Positions 35,395-45,082 of a stretch of 64,000 bases of DNA are shown in pieces. Below the pieces are notes generated by a model, which saw nothing but the letters and a program-made list of their open reading frames with translations, ran no database searches and was not told where the DNA came from. Position 1 is the stretch's first letter. Each line of letters begins with the position of its first letter. A program made the translations under genes and the position numbers. The stretch covers positions 5,270,001 through 5,334,000 of the forward strand of contig NZ_JACYXC010000001.1 of assembly GCF_016031615.1 (NCBI RefSeq). The letters are read 5' to 3'. This DNA is from Streptomyces pactum (GTDB taxonomy: Bacteria > Actinomycetota > Actinomycetes > Streptomycetales > Streptomycetaceae).

Positions 35395-37080
35395 TCACAC
35401 CGGTTCCGGCTGTCCGGAGCACGCGGCCAGCGGCAGCCGGACGGTGAACGCGGCGCCGCCGTGTCCGGACGCGGTCACCCGTACCGTGCCGGAGTGGCGG
35501 CGCGCGGTCTGCCGGACCAGTGCCAGCCCCAGGCCGCGGCCGGGACCGGACGGGGGCGCCGCCTTGGTGCTCCAGCCGCGGCGGAACAGTTCCGTGACCG
35601 CCGACGGGTCCACCCCGGCGCCGGTGTCCTCCACCCGCAGCAGCAGTTCGCCGTCGGCGGCGCGGGCGGTCACCAGCACCCGGGGCCGGCGGGCCGCCGG
35701 CTCCCCGGACGCGCCGGCGTCCGGCGGCCCCGGGTGCGCCGCGCCGCCCCGGTGGAGCGGCTCGCCCGCGGTGGCGTCCAGCGCGTTGTCGATCAGGTTG
35801 CCCAGGATGGTCACCAGGTCCCGGGGCGGGAGGCCGGCCGGCAGCACCCCGTCGTCGATCCGGCTGTCCGGCGTCAGCACCAGCTCCACGCCCCGCTCGT
35901 TGGCCTGCGCGGCCTTCCCCAGCAGCAGTGCCGCCAGCACCGGTTCGGCCACCGCGCCCACCACCTGGTCGGTCAGCGCCTGGGCCAGCTCCAGTTCGGC
36001 GGTGGCGAACTCCACCGCCTCGTCGGCGCGCCCCAGCTCGATCAGCGACACCACGGCGTGCAGCCGGTTCGCCGCCTCGTGCGCCTGCGAGCGCAGCGCC
36101 TCGGCGAACCCGCGGATGGAGTCCAGCTCGCCCGAGAGCGTCTGGAGTTCGGTGTGGTCGCGCAGGGTGACGACGGTGCCGCGCCGCTCCCCGCTGGTCA
36201 CCGGCGAGGTGTTGACCACCAGCACCCGGTCGGTGGTCAGGTGGAGTTCGTCCACCCGCTCCTCGTCGCCGAGCAGGGCCTGGGTGAGCCGGGAGGGCAG
36301 CCCGAGGTCGGAGACGGCCCGGCCCACCGCGTCCGGCGGCAGCCCGAGCAGCTCCCGCGCCCCGTCGTTGACCAGCACCACCCGTCGCCGCCCGTCGAGC
36401 AGCAGCAGCCCCTCCCGCACCGCGTGCAGCGTCGCCTGGTGGTAGGCGTACATCCGGCTCAGCTCGGCGGCGTTCATCCCCTGGGTGTGGCGCCGCAGCC
36501 GCGAGTTGACCACGTAGGTCCCGGCTCCGCCCACCAGCAGCGCGGCCAGCGCCACACCGATCAGGGCGAGTAACTGGCCGCGGATGCGGGCGCTGATCTC
36601 GTCCACCGTGATGCCCGCGCTGACCAGGCCGACGATCCGGTCGCCGTCCCGGATCGGGGTCACCACCCGCACCGAGGCGCCCAGGGTGCCGGTGTAGGTC
36701 TCGCTGAAGGTGGTGCCCTCCAGCGCCGGGCGGGTGTGGCCCAGGAAGCTCTCCCCTATCCGCGCCGGATCGGGGTGCGTCCAGCGGATGCCCTGCGGCG
36801 ACATGATGGTCACGAAGGCGACGCCGGTGTCCTTCCGGACCCGCTCCGCGTACGGCTGGAGCACCGCCGACGGATCAGGGGAGCGCGCCGCGCGCACCAC
36901 CGAGGGGGCGGCGGCCACCGCCGTCGCCGCCGCTGTGGCCTGCCGCCGGGCCGACGCCTCGGCCTGCCGCAGATCGGTGAGGTACGTGAACACCGCGCAC
37001 CCGACGACCACCGCGGCGACCAGGACCACCTGCACCGCGAAGAGCTGGCCGGCCAGGCTGCGGGGGCGGGGAACGCGCAT
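35395..37080 (-). CDS. CitA/DcuS-type sensor histidine kinase with a TTA codon
   Basis: A 561-residue sensor kinase with a first membrane helix at 12-34, an extracytoplasmic PAS-like (sCache) domain at about 40-165 (WTHPDPARIGESFLGHT is the typical citrate/dicarboxylate-sensor segment), a second helix at 170-191, a cytoplasmic PAS domain at 208-310, the Spo0B-type H box with H334 (SQAHEAANRLHAV), and a C-terminal ATPase domain (NLIDNALDAT, GRGLGLALVRQ). Residue L170 is encoded by TTA (36571-36573, minus strand), the rare codon read only by the bldA tRNA in streptomycetes. This would tie kinase synthesis to development. Divergent from dctA. Confidence 0.92.
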   Translation of the reverse strand: MRVPRPRSLAGQLFAVQVVLVAAVVVGCAVFTYLTDLRQAEASARRQATAAATAVAAAPSVVRAARSPDPSAVLQPYAERVRKDTGVAFVTIMSPQGIRWTHPDPARIGESFLGHTRPALEGTTFSETYTGTLGASVRVVTPIRDGDRIVGLVSAGITVDEISARIRGQLLALIGVALAALLVGGAGTYVVNSRLRRHTQGMNAAELSRMYAYHQATLHAVREGLLLLDGRRRVVLVNDGARELLGLPPDAVGRAVSDLGLPSRLTQALLGDEERVDELHLTTDRVLVVNTSPVTSGERRGTVVTLRDHTELQTLSGELDSIRGFAEALRSQAHEAANRLHAVVSLIELGRADEAVEFATAELELAQALTDQVVGAVAEPVLAALLLGKAAQANERGVELVLTPDSRIDDGVLPAGLPPRDLVTILGNLIDNALDATAGEPLHRGGAAHPGPPDAGASGEPAARRPRVLVTARAADGELLLRVEDTGAGVDPSAVTELFRRGWSTKAAPPSGPGRGLGLALVRQTARRHSGTVRVTASGHGGAAFTVRLPLAACSGQPEPV

Positions 37081-37108
37081 GGCGATCAGTCTCCCCGGGC
37101 CGCGCGCG

Positions 37109-37123
37109 TGAACGAAATGAACG
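37109..37123. promoter_or_regulatory. Direct repeats TGAACG in the kinase/dctA intergenic region
   Basis: TGAACG occurs twice with starts 9 bases apart in the 137-base gap between the divergent kinase and dctA genes. Direct repeats of this kind are a possible binding site for the adjacent CitB-type regulator; this is an inference. Downstream, GCATAGTC (37150-37157) may be the dctA -10. Confidence 0.3.
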
Positions 37124-37217
37124 GAAGGGTGACCGCCGTCACAGCGCGGTGCATAGTCGCCGGGACCGATCAGACGTGCGGGCCGCGCCCGCGCCCGGCA
37201 CGGAGGAGGAGGCAGCC

Positions 37218-38660
37218 GTGGCCACGCAGACCCCAGCCCCGAGATCTCCGGGACACCCCCGGAGGGACCGGACCCACTATCTGTACCTCGCCGTGATCGG
37301 CGCGGTCCTGCTGGGCATCGCGGTGGGATTCGCCGCGCCCGGCACGGCCGTCGAACTGAAGCCGATCGGCACCGGGTTCGTCAACCTGATCAAGATGATG
37401 ATCTCGCCGATCATCTTCTGCACGATCGTCCTCGGCGTCGGCTCGGTCCGCAAGGCCGCCAAGGTCGGCGCGGTCGGCGGGCTCGCGCTCGGCTACTTCC
37501 TCCTCATGTCCACCGTCGCGCTCGCCATCGGCCTGCTGGTGGGCAACCTGCTGGAACCGGGCAGCGGCCTGGAACTGACCACCGAGGCGGCGAAGGCCGG
37601 CCAGGGGCAGGCCGAGGGGGCGAGCGAGTCCACCGAGGAGTTCCTGCTCGGCATCATCCCCACCACCCTGGTCTCCGCCTTCACCGAGGGCGAGGTGCTG
37701 CAGACCCTGCTGGTGGCGCTGTTCGCCGGCTTCGCCCTCCAGGCGATGGGCGCGGCCGGGGAGCCGGTGCTGCGCGGCATCGGCCACATCCAGCGCCTGG
37801 TCTTCCGCATCCTGTCGATGATCATGTGGGCGGCCCCGGTCGGCGCGTTCGGCGCCATCGCGGCGGTCATCGGGCAGACCGGCACCGACGCGCTGCGGTC
37901 CCTCGCCGTCATCATGATCGGCTTCTACGTCACCTGCTTCCTCTTCGTCTTCCTGGTGCTCGGCGCGGTGCTGCGGCTGGTCGCCGGCGTCAACGTCCTG
38001 GCGCTGCTGAAGTACCTGGGACGGGAGTTCCTGCTGATCGTGTCCACCTCGTCGTCGGAATCGGCGCTGCCGCGCCTGATCGCCAAGATGGAACACGCCG
38101 GCGTCAGCAAGCCGGTGGTCGGCATCACCGTCCCCACCGGCTACTCCTTCAACCTCGACGGCACCGCCATCTACCTGACGATGGCCTCCCTCTTCATCGC
38201 CGAGGCGATGGGCGACCCGCTCTCCCTCGGACAGCAGATCTCGCTGCTCCTGTTCATGATCATCGCGTCCAAGGGCGCGGCCGGGGTCACCGGCGCCGGC
38301 ATGGCCACGCTCGCCGGCGGGCTCCAGTCCCACCGCCCCGAACTCGTGGACGGCGTCGGCCTGATCGTCGGCATCGACCGCTTCATGAGCGAGGCGCGCG
38401 CCCTGACCAACTTCGCGGGCAACGCGGTGGCCACCGTCCTGGTCGGCACCTGGACCAAGGAGATCGACCGGGAGCGGATGCGGGAGGTCCTCGCCGGGCG
38501 CCTGCCGTTCGACGAGACGACGCTGCTGGACGACGGTCACGGCGCCCCCGCTCCCGAGAACCCGGCAGGTCAGGAGGGCCGTTCCGGGACCCCCGCGGCG
38601 ACTGCCGAGGGAACTGCGCGGGGCGGCGCGGCGTCCCAGGAGAAGACCGCCGCCGTCTGA
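37218..38660 (+). CDS. dctA: C4-dicarboxylate:cation symporter DctA
   Basis: A 480-residue inner-membrane symporter of the DAACS (GltP/DctA) family that takes up succinate, fumarate and malate with protons or sodium. About eight helices and two re-entrant hairpins are expected; visible signatures are STSSSESALPRLI and GYSFNLDGTAIYLT, with DRFMSEARALTNFAGNAVAT near the end. The GTG at 37218 is preceded by GGAGGAGG; the longer frame upstream is charged and unlike DctA. It is divergent from the CitA-like kinase, which presumably controls it. The last 50 residues are an Ala/Gly/Glu tail. Confidence 0.93.
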   Translation: MATQTPAPRSPGHPRRDRTHYLYLAVIGAVLLGIAVGFAAPGTAVELKPIGTGFVNLIKMMISPIIFCTIVLGVGSVRKAAKVGAVGGLALGYFLLMSTVALAIGLLVGNLLEPGSGLELTTEAAKAGQGQAEGASESTEEFLLGIIPTTLVSAFTEGEVLQTLLVALFAGFALQAMGAAGEPVLRGIGHIQRLVFRILSMIMWAAPVGAFGAIAAVIGQTGTDALRSLAVIMIGFYVTCFLFVFLVLGAVLRLVAGVNVLALLKYLGREFLLIVSTSSSESALPRLIAKMEHAGVSKPVVGITVPTGYSFNLDGTAIYLTMASLFIAEAMGDPLSLGQQISLLLFMIIASKGAAGVTGAGMATLAGGLQSHRPELVDGVGLIVGIDRFMSEARALTNFAGNAVATVLVGTWTKEIDRERMREVLAGRLPFDETTLLDDGHGAPAPENPAGQEGRSGTPAATAEGTARGGAASQEKTAAV

Positions 38661-38736
38661 CCCACGGCCACCCACCCGGGTGTGCGGCGCCCCACTCGGC
38701 GCACATCCGTTCCCGGCCGGCCGGCCGCCTGGCCGC

Positions 38737-39228
38737 TCACGACGAGGCGGACGGCCCGGCCCCCGCGGGCGGGCGGGACCCGGTTCCACCGAACCCGGGC
38801 CCGCCCGCCCGTGCGCATGCGGTGTCCGCGGGTGCCGGCCGCAGGCTCCTTCCCGAGGCCGCCCTCCCCGCGCGTACCGGTGGTGCGGGCCGGCCCCGGG
38901 GTGCCGATACGCCGACCGCCCGTACCCGGGCAGGTGTCCGGCGGGCGTGGGTCCGGCCCGGGTGCGTCCGGGCCGTCCGCCGCCGCGCGGGGGCCAGGGC
39001 ACCGGGCCGTCCACCGCGGCACCGGCCCGCCGTCGGCGCGGTCAGCCGCCCCCCACCGCCGCACCCGCCTCCGCATCCGCCGCCCCCGCATCCTCCGCCG
39101 CCCCCCGCAGCCGCCCCCCACCGCCGCTGCTCCCGCCCCCCGCCGCGCTTGCCCTTGCCGTCGCCGCCGGACGTGATGATCGCCAGCCCGACCGCGACGA
39201 TGATCACGACCCAGACCCACCCGTCCAT
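38737..39228 (-). CDS. Putative single-helix membrane protein with Gly/Cys repeat
   Basis: The frame starts MDGWVWVVIIVAVGLAIITS from an ATG with GGGGGA six bases upstream. This helix is followed by a short basic stretch and a GGGGCGGGGCGGGCGGGG repeat with cysteines at regular spacing. Small streptomycete membrane proteins with such Gly/Cys ends are familiar, but they usually stop right after the repeat, whereas this frame continues for about 100 Arg/Pro/Ala residues and runs through the dctA terminator. The true 3' end may be shorter, by frameshift or misassembly, or the gene may be spurious. Function unknown. Confidence 0.4.
   Translation of the reverse strand: MDGWVWVVIIVAVGLAIITSGGDGKGKRGGGREQRRWGAAAGGGGGCGGGGCGGGCGGGGRLTAPTAGRCRGGRPGALAPARRRTARTHPGRTHARRTPARVRAVGVSAPRGRPAPPVRAGRAASGRSLRPAPADTACARAGGPGFGGTGSRPPAGAGPSASS
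38766..38811 (+). terminator. Intrinsic terminator downstream of dctA
   Basis: CGGGCGGGCGGG (38766-38777) pairs with CCCGCCCGCCCG (38800-38811), and an inner GGTTC/GAACC stem closes a CACC loop. It lies 105 bases after dctA and inside the far end of the putative small membrane-protein gene on the other strand. Confidence 0.6.
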
Positions 39229-40013
39229 CGGAGTCCCCCCTCTCCACCGCCGCGGGCCCGGTCCTCGCGGCCCGTCGGTCGGACCGTCCCCGGGACACCG
39301 TGGTGCAGCGGACCACGCTCCGGCCGCACCGCCCGGTTCCGTTCCGGGAGCCGGGCGCCATGTGCCGGGCGGCCGGAAAGCGACGGTCAGGGTGGGGAAC
39401 CGGCCGGGGCGGGGAGCGACGTGGCCGGTCACGCCGCGCTCCGGCGGTCACCGCGAAGGCCCGGCGGGTCCCCGTCGCCGGGTGACGCGGCGGAAATCCG
39501 ACGCAGCGCCGGGAGGCCGGGGGCCACCGGACCCAGCGGCTCCGCCGACCCGGGTGAGTCCGCCGGACAGGGCCGCCCCCCGCCGACGGGGCGAGTCCGC
39601 CGGCCCGGCCGGCCCGAGGCCGGAGCCCGCCGGGTCGGGGGCAGCTCCCCCCGATCCCCGCTCCCGCCGCCCCCGTCGAGCTGAGGCCGCCCTGCCACCG
39701 CTCCCACCGGCCGGTGCGCCCGCCGGCCTCCGGGCCCCCTCGCCGGGCGCGCCCGGTGTCTGTCCTGGCCGCCCGCACCGATGCCCGCCGATTGCCCGCG
39801 ACCGACCGCCCGGCGGGCGGCGCCGGGCGGCTGATTATCATCGGGGCCGGGACAGGGGAAGCCGTCCCCCGGGCCGGCGACCGGCCGGGTACCCGGGCCT
39901 GCCGAAGGAGAGCCGCGCGTGATGTTCGAGGTGGGCCGGGCCGTCCCCGGCGCGGACACGCCGCACCCGCGGTGCCGGCCGGTGCGGCGGATCCCCCGGC
40001 CGGGGTCCGCGTG
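39229..40013. other. Intergenic region without recognisable gene
   Basis: 785 bases, GC-rich, with CCGGCGGG/CCGCCGGG repeats. Open frames on both strands give Arg/Pro/Gly-rich sequence. The only promoter-like patch is around 39832-39842 (TGATTATCAT). A GTG and an ATG lie back to back at 40011-40016, before the DUF3515 protein. Confidence 0.4.
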
Positions 40014-40517
40014 ATGCGCTCCCGCCGCCGGCTGCTCGCCGCCGGCCTCGCCGTACCGCTGCTGCTCGTCGCGCTGTACCTGGCCTTCGGGGACGCGCTG
40101 CGCCCCGACGGGGACGGTGGGGTGCGGGTGGCCGTACCGGAGAGCGACCGGACCACCGCCCGGATCTGCGCCGAGCTCATCGACGCCGTCCCGTCGACCG
40201 TCGCCGGCGCCGAGCGGCGCGAGACCCGGCCCGGCTCGCGGCTGACGGCGGCCTGGGGCGACCCGGCGATCGTGCTGCGCTGCGGGGTGCCGCGGCCGGA
40301 CGAGATGAACCGGGCCACCGCCACCGGTGCGAAGATCGGCGAGGTGGACTGGATGCTGGAGAGCCCGGGGGAGGACGGCCGGCACCGCTGCACCACCGCG
40401 CTGCGCACCGTCTACGTCGAGGTCTCCATCCCCGGCAGCTACCAGGACGTGACCCCGCTGGAGGACCTGGCCGAGGCGATCCGGAAGACCGTGCCCGCCG
40501 GTATCTCGGACGCGTGA
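40014..40517 (+). CDS. DUF3515 family membrane-anchored protein
   Basis: A 167-residue protein with an N-terminal helix (LLAAGLAVPLLLVALYLAFG) and an extracytoplasmic DUF3515 domain. Recognisable family elements are the paired cysteines in ARICAELIDAVP and IVLRCGVPRP, the AWGDPAIVLRCG strand, and a third cysteine in HRCTTALRTVYVEVS. DUF3515 proteins of actinobacteria have unknown function; some lie near thiL or ddl genes elsewhere, which is not the case here. Start ATG 40014, with GTG 40011 as alternative. Confidence 0.8.
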   Translation: MRSRRRLLAAGLAVPLLLVALYLAFGDALRPDGDGGVRVAVPESDRTTARICAELIDAVPSTVAGAERRETRPGSRLTAAWGDPAIVLRCGVPRPDEMNRATATGAKIGEVDWMLESPGEDGRHRCTTALRTVYVEVSIPGSYQDVTPLEDLAEAIRKTVPAGISDA

Positions 40518-40788
40518 TCCCCGCCGGTGTCCCGGGCGCGTGACCCCGCGGGCGTCGCCGGCGCCCCGTCGCGGTCCGGTAACCCCCATAGGCCCCCGGG
40601 GCCCGGCCCCGCCCGGGGCCCGTACGGTGATCCCCTCCCGTGCCTCACGCGACCCACGGGACGGCACGGCCCGCCGGTGGTGGCCCCGGCACCGGACGCC
40701 GGGCGGCCCGCGCCCGCGGGCGGTGGCAGCCCGGCCCTCGGCCCCCGGCCCCCGGCAGCCCGGCCGACCGCCGGCCGCGGGAGGCCGG

Positions 40789-43332
40789 TCAGGCCGGGCG
40801 GAACCAGACGGTGGCCAGGGGCGGCAGCACCGGCCGGACGCTGGCGGGCCGGCCGTGCCAGGGGACCGGTTCCGCCCTCAGCGGCTCCGGGTTGGCCACC
40901 CCGCTCCCGCCGTAGGCCCCGGCGTCGGTGTTGAGCACCTCCCGCCACCGCGCGATCCGCTCCGGAACCCCCAGCCGGTACCCGTGGCGGACCACCGGCG
41001 AGAAGTTGCTGACCGCCAGCAGCGGGGAGCCCTGGGCGTCGAAGCGGAGGAAGGCGAACACGTTGTCGTCGGCGGCGTCCCCGGCCACCCAGGCGAACCC
41101 GTCCGGCACGGTGTCCCGCTGCCACAGCGCGGGCGTGGCGGTGTAGCACCGGTTGAGGTCGCGCACCAGGTTCCGCACCCCCCGGTGGTCACCGGCGGAG
41201 TGGTAGGAGTCGTCCAGCAGCCACCACTCCGGCCCGTGCTCGTGCGACCACTCCGCCCCCTGCGCGAACTCCTGCCCCATGAACAGCAGCTGCTTGCCCG
41301 GATGGGCCCACATGAAGCCCAGGTAGGCGCGGTGCGTGGCGCGCCGCTGCCACCAGTCGCCCGGCATCTTCGACACCAGTGCCCGCTTGCCGTGCACCAC
41401 CTCGTCATGGCTGATCGGCAGCACGTAGTTCTCGCTGTACGCGTAGACCATGGAGAAGGTCATCTCGTGGTGGTGGTACCTGCGGTGCACCGGCTCGTGC
41501 GCCACGTAACCCAGCGAGTCGTGCATCCAGCCCATGTTCCACTTCAGCCCGAAGCCCAGACCGCCGAAGCCGTCCGGCCCCACCAGGTGGGTGGGCCGGG
41601 TCACGCCGTTCCAGGCGGTGGACTCCTCGGCGATGGTCACCACCCCCGGGCAGCGCCGGTAGACGGTGGCGTTCATCTCCTGGAGGAAGGCGACCGCGTC
41701 CAGGTCCTCCCGCCCGCCCCGGGCGTTGGGCGTCCACTGGCCCTCCTCCCGGGAGTAGTCCAGGTAGAGCATCGAGGCCACCGCGTCCACCCGCAGCCCG
41801 TCCACGTGGAACTCCTCGCACCAGTACACCGCGTTGGCCACCAGGAAGTTCCGCACCTCGGTCCGCCCGTAGTCGAACTCCAGCGTCCCCCAGTCGGGGT
41901 GCGCGGCGCGCCGCGGGTCGGCGTGCTCGTACAGCGCGGTGCCGTCGAAGCGGGCCAGTGCCCAGTCGTCGCGCGGGAAGTGCGCCGGCACCCAGTCCAC
42001 GATCACCCCGATGCCCGCCCGGTGCAGCGCGTCCACCAGGTACTTGAAGTCGTCGGGCGTGCCCAGCCGGGCGGTGGGGGCGTAGAAACCGGTGACCTGG
42101 TAGCCCCAGGAGCCGCCGAACGGGTGCTCGGCGACCGGCATGAACTCCACATGGGTGAAGCCCAGGTCCCGTACGTAGCCGGGCAGCTGCTCGGCGAGCT
42201 GCCGGTAGGACAGGCCCGGGCGCCAGGACGGCAGGTGCACCTCGTACACCGACATCGGCGCCTCGTGGACCCGGCGGGCGGCCCGGGCGGCCAGCCACGC
42301 CCCGTCCTGCCAGCGGTGGTGCGAGGCGTACACCACCGAGGCGTTCGCCGGCGGGCACTCGGTGCGCCGGGCCATCGGGTCCGCGTGCCGGGTCCGCCGG
42401 CCGTCCGGGCAGACGATCTCGTACTTGTACAGCGCCCCCTCGCCGACCCCGGGCACGAACAGCTCCCACACCCCGCTGCGGCCCAGCGACCGCATCGGGA
42501 AGGCGGTGCCGTCCCAGTAGTTGAAGTCGCCGATGAGCCGGACCCCGCGGGCGTTGGGCGCCCACACGGTGAAGCGGGTGCCGGTGACGCCCTGGTGGGT
42601 CATCGGACGCGCGCCGAGCGCCTGCCACAGCTGCTCGTGCCGGCCCTCGCCGATCAGGTGCAGGTCGAAGTCGCCGAGGGCGGGCAGGAAGCGGTACGGG
42701 TCGCACAGCTCCAGCTCCTCCTCCCCGTAGGTGACGAGCAGCCGGTAGTCGGGCACCTCGCGCAGCGGCAGCACCGCGGCGAAGAACCCGTCGCCCTCCG
42801 GGTACAGCTCGGCCCGGAGTCCCTTGGCGGTCACCACCACCGAACGGGCGAAGGGCCGCAGCGCCCGGACGGCCACCCCGCCGGGCACCGGACGCGCCCC
42901 CAGCAGGGCGTGCGGGTCGTGATGGCACCCGTCCAGCAGCCGCTGCCGCTCGCCGGGATCCGCCGGCGGGGCCGGACGGGCGCCCCGGCTCCGGACCTCC
43001 GGCCCCGGACCGGCCGGGAACCCACCGGACCCGGGCCCGGACCCGTCGGGTCCGTACCCGGGCGCACCGGGGGCCGTGGGCGCCCCCGGTGCGGGGGCGC
43101 AGGGACGTCCGGCCACCGGGCGCGCGCCCGCCGTGGTGACCGCTGCCGCGCCACCGGGGAACGCCGCACCGGCCGTCCGCGGGGCGCGGGGCGTCGGCGG
43201 CTCGGTGTACGAGGAGGCCCGGCGGCGCACGGAAGGCGGCCGGGCCACGGCGAGGTGGTCGGCCGCGGACCCGGCGGGCCCCTCGACGACGGCCTCGTCG
43301 GACGGATCGGGAGACGGCGGTCGTACGGTCAC
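40789..43332 (-). CDS. glgB: 1,4-alpha-glucan branching enzyme GlgB
   Basis: Introduces alpha-1,6 branches into alpha-glucan, the last step of the GlgE pathway. An 847-residue GH13 enzyme: N-terminal carbohydrate-binding modules (GVTGTRFTVWAPNARGVRLI), catalytic barrel with VEFMPVAEHPF, nucleophile D516 in DGLRVDAV, acid/base E569 in TIAEEST and SHDEVVHGK, and a C-terminal beta domain. Residues 1-125 are a low-complexity Pro/Gly/Ala extension; the homologous part starts near GERQRLLDGCHHDPHALLG. Lies 244 bases after the maltokinase gene on the same strand. Confidence 0.95.
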   Translation of the reverse strand: MTVRPPSPDPSDEAVVEGPAGSAADHLAVARPPSVRRRASSYTEPPTPRAPRTAGAAFPGGAAAVTTAGARPVAGRPCAPAPGAPTAPGAPGYGPDGSGPGSGGFPAGPGPEVRSRGARPAPPADPGERQRLLDGCHHDPHALLGARPVPGGVAVRALRPFARSVVVTAKGLRAELYPEGDGFFAAVLPLREVPDYRLLVTYGEEELELCDPYRFLPALGDFDLHLIGEGRHEQLWQALGARPMTHQGVTGTRFTVWAPNARGVRLIGDFNYWDGTAFPMRSLGRSGVWELFVPGVGEGALYKYEIVCPDGRRTRHADPMARRTECPPANASVVYASHHRWQDGAWLAARAARRVHEAPMSVYEVHLPSWRPGLSYRQLAEQLPGYVRDLGFTHVEFMPVAEHPFGGSWGYQVTGFYAPTARLGTPDDFKYLVDALHRAGIGVIVDWVPAHFPRDDWALARFDGTALYEHADPRRAAHPDWGTLEFDYGRTEVRNFLVANAVYWCEEFHVDGLRVDAVASMLYLDYSREEGQWTPNARGGREDLDAVAFLQEMNATVYRRCPGVVTIAEESTAWNGVTRPTHLVGPDGFGGLGFGLKWNMGWMHDSLGYVAHEPVHRRYHHHEMTFSMVYAYSENYVLPISHDEVVHGKRALVSKMPGDWWQRRATHRAYLGFMWAHPGKQLLFMGQEFAQGAEWSHEHGPEWWLLDDSYHSAGDHRGVRNLVRDLNRCYTATPALWQRDTVPDGFAWVAGDAADDNVFAFLRFDAQGSPLLAVSNFSPVVRHGYRLGVPERIARWREVLNTDAGAYGGSGVANPEPLRAEPVPWHGRPASVRPVLPPLATVWFRPA

Positions 43333-43576
43333 GGGGTGGTCCTCCTGGGGGTACCCGGCCCTGCCGGACCGGGGGTGCTCGGGGAAAGAACGGGGAGGGG
43401 CTCGTCCCGGATCGGAGGCCGGGGCGGGCGGGCCGGACGGTGGGGGGGGAAGGGAGACGGGGAGCGGACGTACGGGGGCGAGCGGGGGAGCGGGACGGGA
43501 AACGGAGGGAACAGAGGGAACGGGATGAGAGGAACGGGGGAGGGGGAGTGGGGCGACGGGCGGGTGAGGGAACGGT

Positions 43577-45082
43577 TCAGCGGTCGTCGGCCGGAGGGGG
43601 GAAGCCGGACAGCCGGCGGATGGCGGACATCGGGACGGACAGCCAGTCGGGCCGGTGCCGCGCCTCGTAGAGCACCTCGTAGACGGCCTTGTCGGTCTCG
43701 TACGCGCGCAGCAGCTCCGGCTCGTCGCGGGGGTCGGCGCCGGACGCCTCGGCGTAGCCGGAGCAGTAGGCCGCCCGGGTCGACCGGGCCCAGTCGTCGT
43801 CCCGCTCCGCGCCCCGCCCGTCGTCCGGGGCCGGCCCGTTGCGGACGGCCACCGCCGCGGCGTAGTCGAAGGAGCGCAGCATCCCGGCGATGTCGCGGAC
43901 GGTCGGCTGCGGCCGGCGGCGTTCGGCCAGCGGCCGGGACGGCTCGCCCTCGAAGTCGATCAGCGACCACGGCCCGTCCCCGGCGGTCCGCAGCACCTGG
44001 CCCAGGTGCAGGTCGCCGTGGATGCGCTGGGCCGCCCAGGTGCGCCCGGCGCGGCCCAGTCCGGCCAGGTCGTCGAAGGCGGTGCGCAGCCGGGGGCGGT
44101 AGGGGTGCAGCGCGGGCACCGCCGCGGCGGCGGCGTCCAGCCGCGCCGACATGGCCGCCGCCAGCCGCTCGATCTGCGGCCGTCGCAGCACGGCGGTCGG
44201 CAGCGCGTCCGCCATCGCCAGGTGCACCTCGGCGGTGGCCCGGCCCAGCGCGTGCGCGGCGGCGGTGAAGTCCGCCCGCCGGGCCAGCGCCCGCAGCGCC
44301 AGCTGCCAGCCGTCGGTGGACCCGGCGAGATACGGCTGGAGCACGCCGAGGGTGTAGGGCGGGGACTTGCCGGTGGCCGGCGCGGTGCAGAACCAGGCCG
44401 CCGGCGACGGCACCCGGGTGCAGCCGGTGCGGGCCAGCGCCAGCGGGAGTTCCAGGTCCGGGTTCTCCCCGGGGCTGACTCGGCGGAACACCTTCAGGAT
44501 GTACGTTTCTCCGAACACGACCGAGGAGTTGGACTGCTCCGCGGTCACCAGCTGGGGGGTGAGCACCGCCGGGATGGTGGTGGAGGGCTCGCGTACGAAG
44601 AGCAGCGGGCCGAGCCGGCCGGGCATCCGCAGGCGCTCCAGCAGCACCGCGGCGAGCCGGGGGTCGCCCAGGCCCTCGTAGACGGTGTAGCCCTGGAGCG
44701 GGCCGCCCGTCGGCCGGCCGATCAGGGCGGGGGCGAGCCGGGGCGGCAGGGTGGCCCGGACGCCCAGCAGGATCTGGTAGCAGTCCGCGGACGGTTCCCC
44801 CGCCGGCGAGCCGGGCTGTCTGGCCCGGACCAGCAGATGGAGCAGTCCCGGGGTGGCGCCCCCCGCCGGGCACGGCAGCAGCTCGGTCGCGGAGACGAGC
44901 GTGAACCCGGTGACCGCCCGGCCCTTGCCGGCGAACCAGCGCTGCCGGGGCAGCCACTCGGCGAGCAGCGGCGCCAGCGAGGGCAGCAGTCCGGCGGGGC
45001 CGTGGGCGTGCGTCACCACGGCGGCGCGCGGCGCGACCGTCGAGGGGCGCTCCGCCCTCCGGGTGAGAGGGGGTTCCGGCAT
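43577..45082 (-). CDS. mak: Maltokinase
   Basis: Phosphorylates maltose at C1 with ATP to give maltose 1-phosphate, the substrate of GlgE. A 501-residue protein of the Mak/Pep2 type with a eukaryotic-kinase-like fold. Signatures are LPRQRWFAGKGR at the N terminus, the catalytic loop RIHGDLHLGQVL and the metal-binding SLIDFEGEPSRPL. The ATG at 45082 gives MPEPPLTRRAERP; the longer upstream frame is unrelated. It lies between glgB and an inserted, oppositely oriented alpha/beta hydrolase gene, rather than directly next to treS. Confidence 0.92.
   Translation of the reverse strand: MPEPPLTRRAERPSTVAPRAAVVTHAHGPAGLLPSLAPLLAEWLPRQRWFAGKGRAVTGFTLVSATELLPCPAGGATPGLLHLLVRARQPGSPAGEPSADCYQILLGVRATLPPRLAPALIGRPTGGPLQGYTVYEGLGDPRLAAVLLERLRMPGRLGPLLFVREPSTTIPAVLTPQLVTAEQSNSSVVFGETYILKVFRRVSPGENPDLELPLALARTGCTRVPSPAAWFCTAPATGKSPPYTLGVLQPYLAGSTDGWQLALRALARRADFTAAAHALGRATAEVHLAMADALPTAVLRRPQIERLAAAMSARLDAAAAAVPALHPYRPRLRTAFDDLAGLGRAGRTWAAQRIHGDLHLGQVLRTAGDGPWSLIDFEGEPSRPLAERRRPQPTVRDIAGMLRSFDYAAAVAVRNGPAPDDGRGAERDDDWARSTRAAYCSGYAEASGADPRDEPELLRAYETDKAVYEVLYEARHRPDWLSVPMSAIRRLSGFPPPADDR

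Noticed and set aside
40540..44268. 1242-codon plus-strand frame opposite glgB and maltokinase
   Set aside because: Antisense shadow in a favourable frame; the minus-strand frames hold complete catalytic motifs of GlgB and maltokinase.
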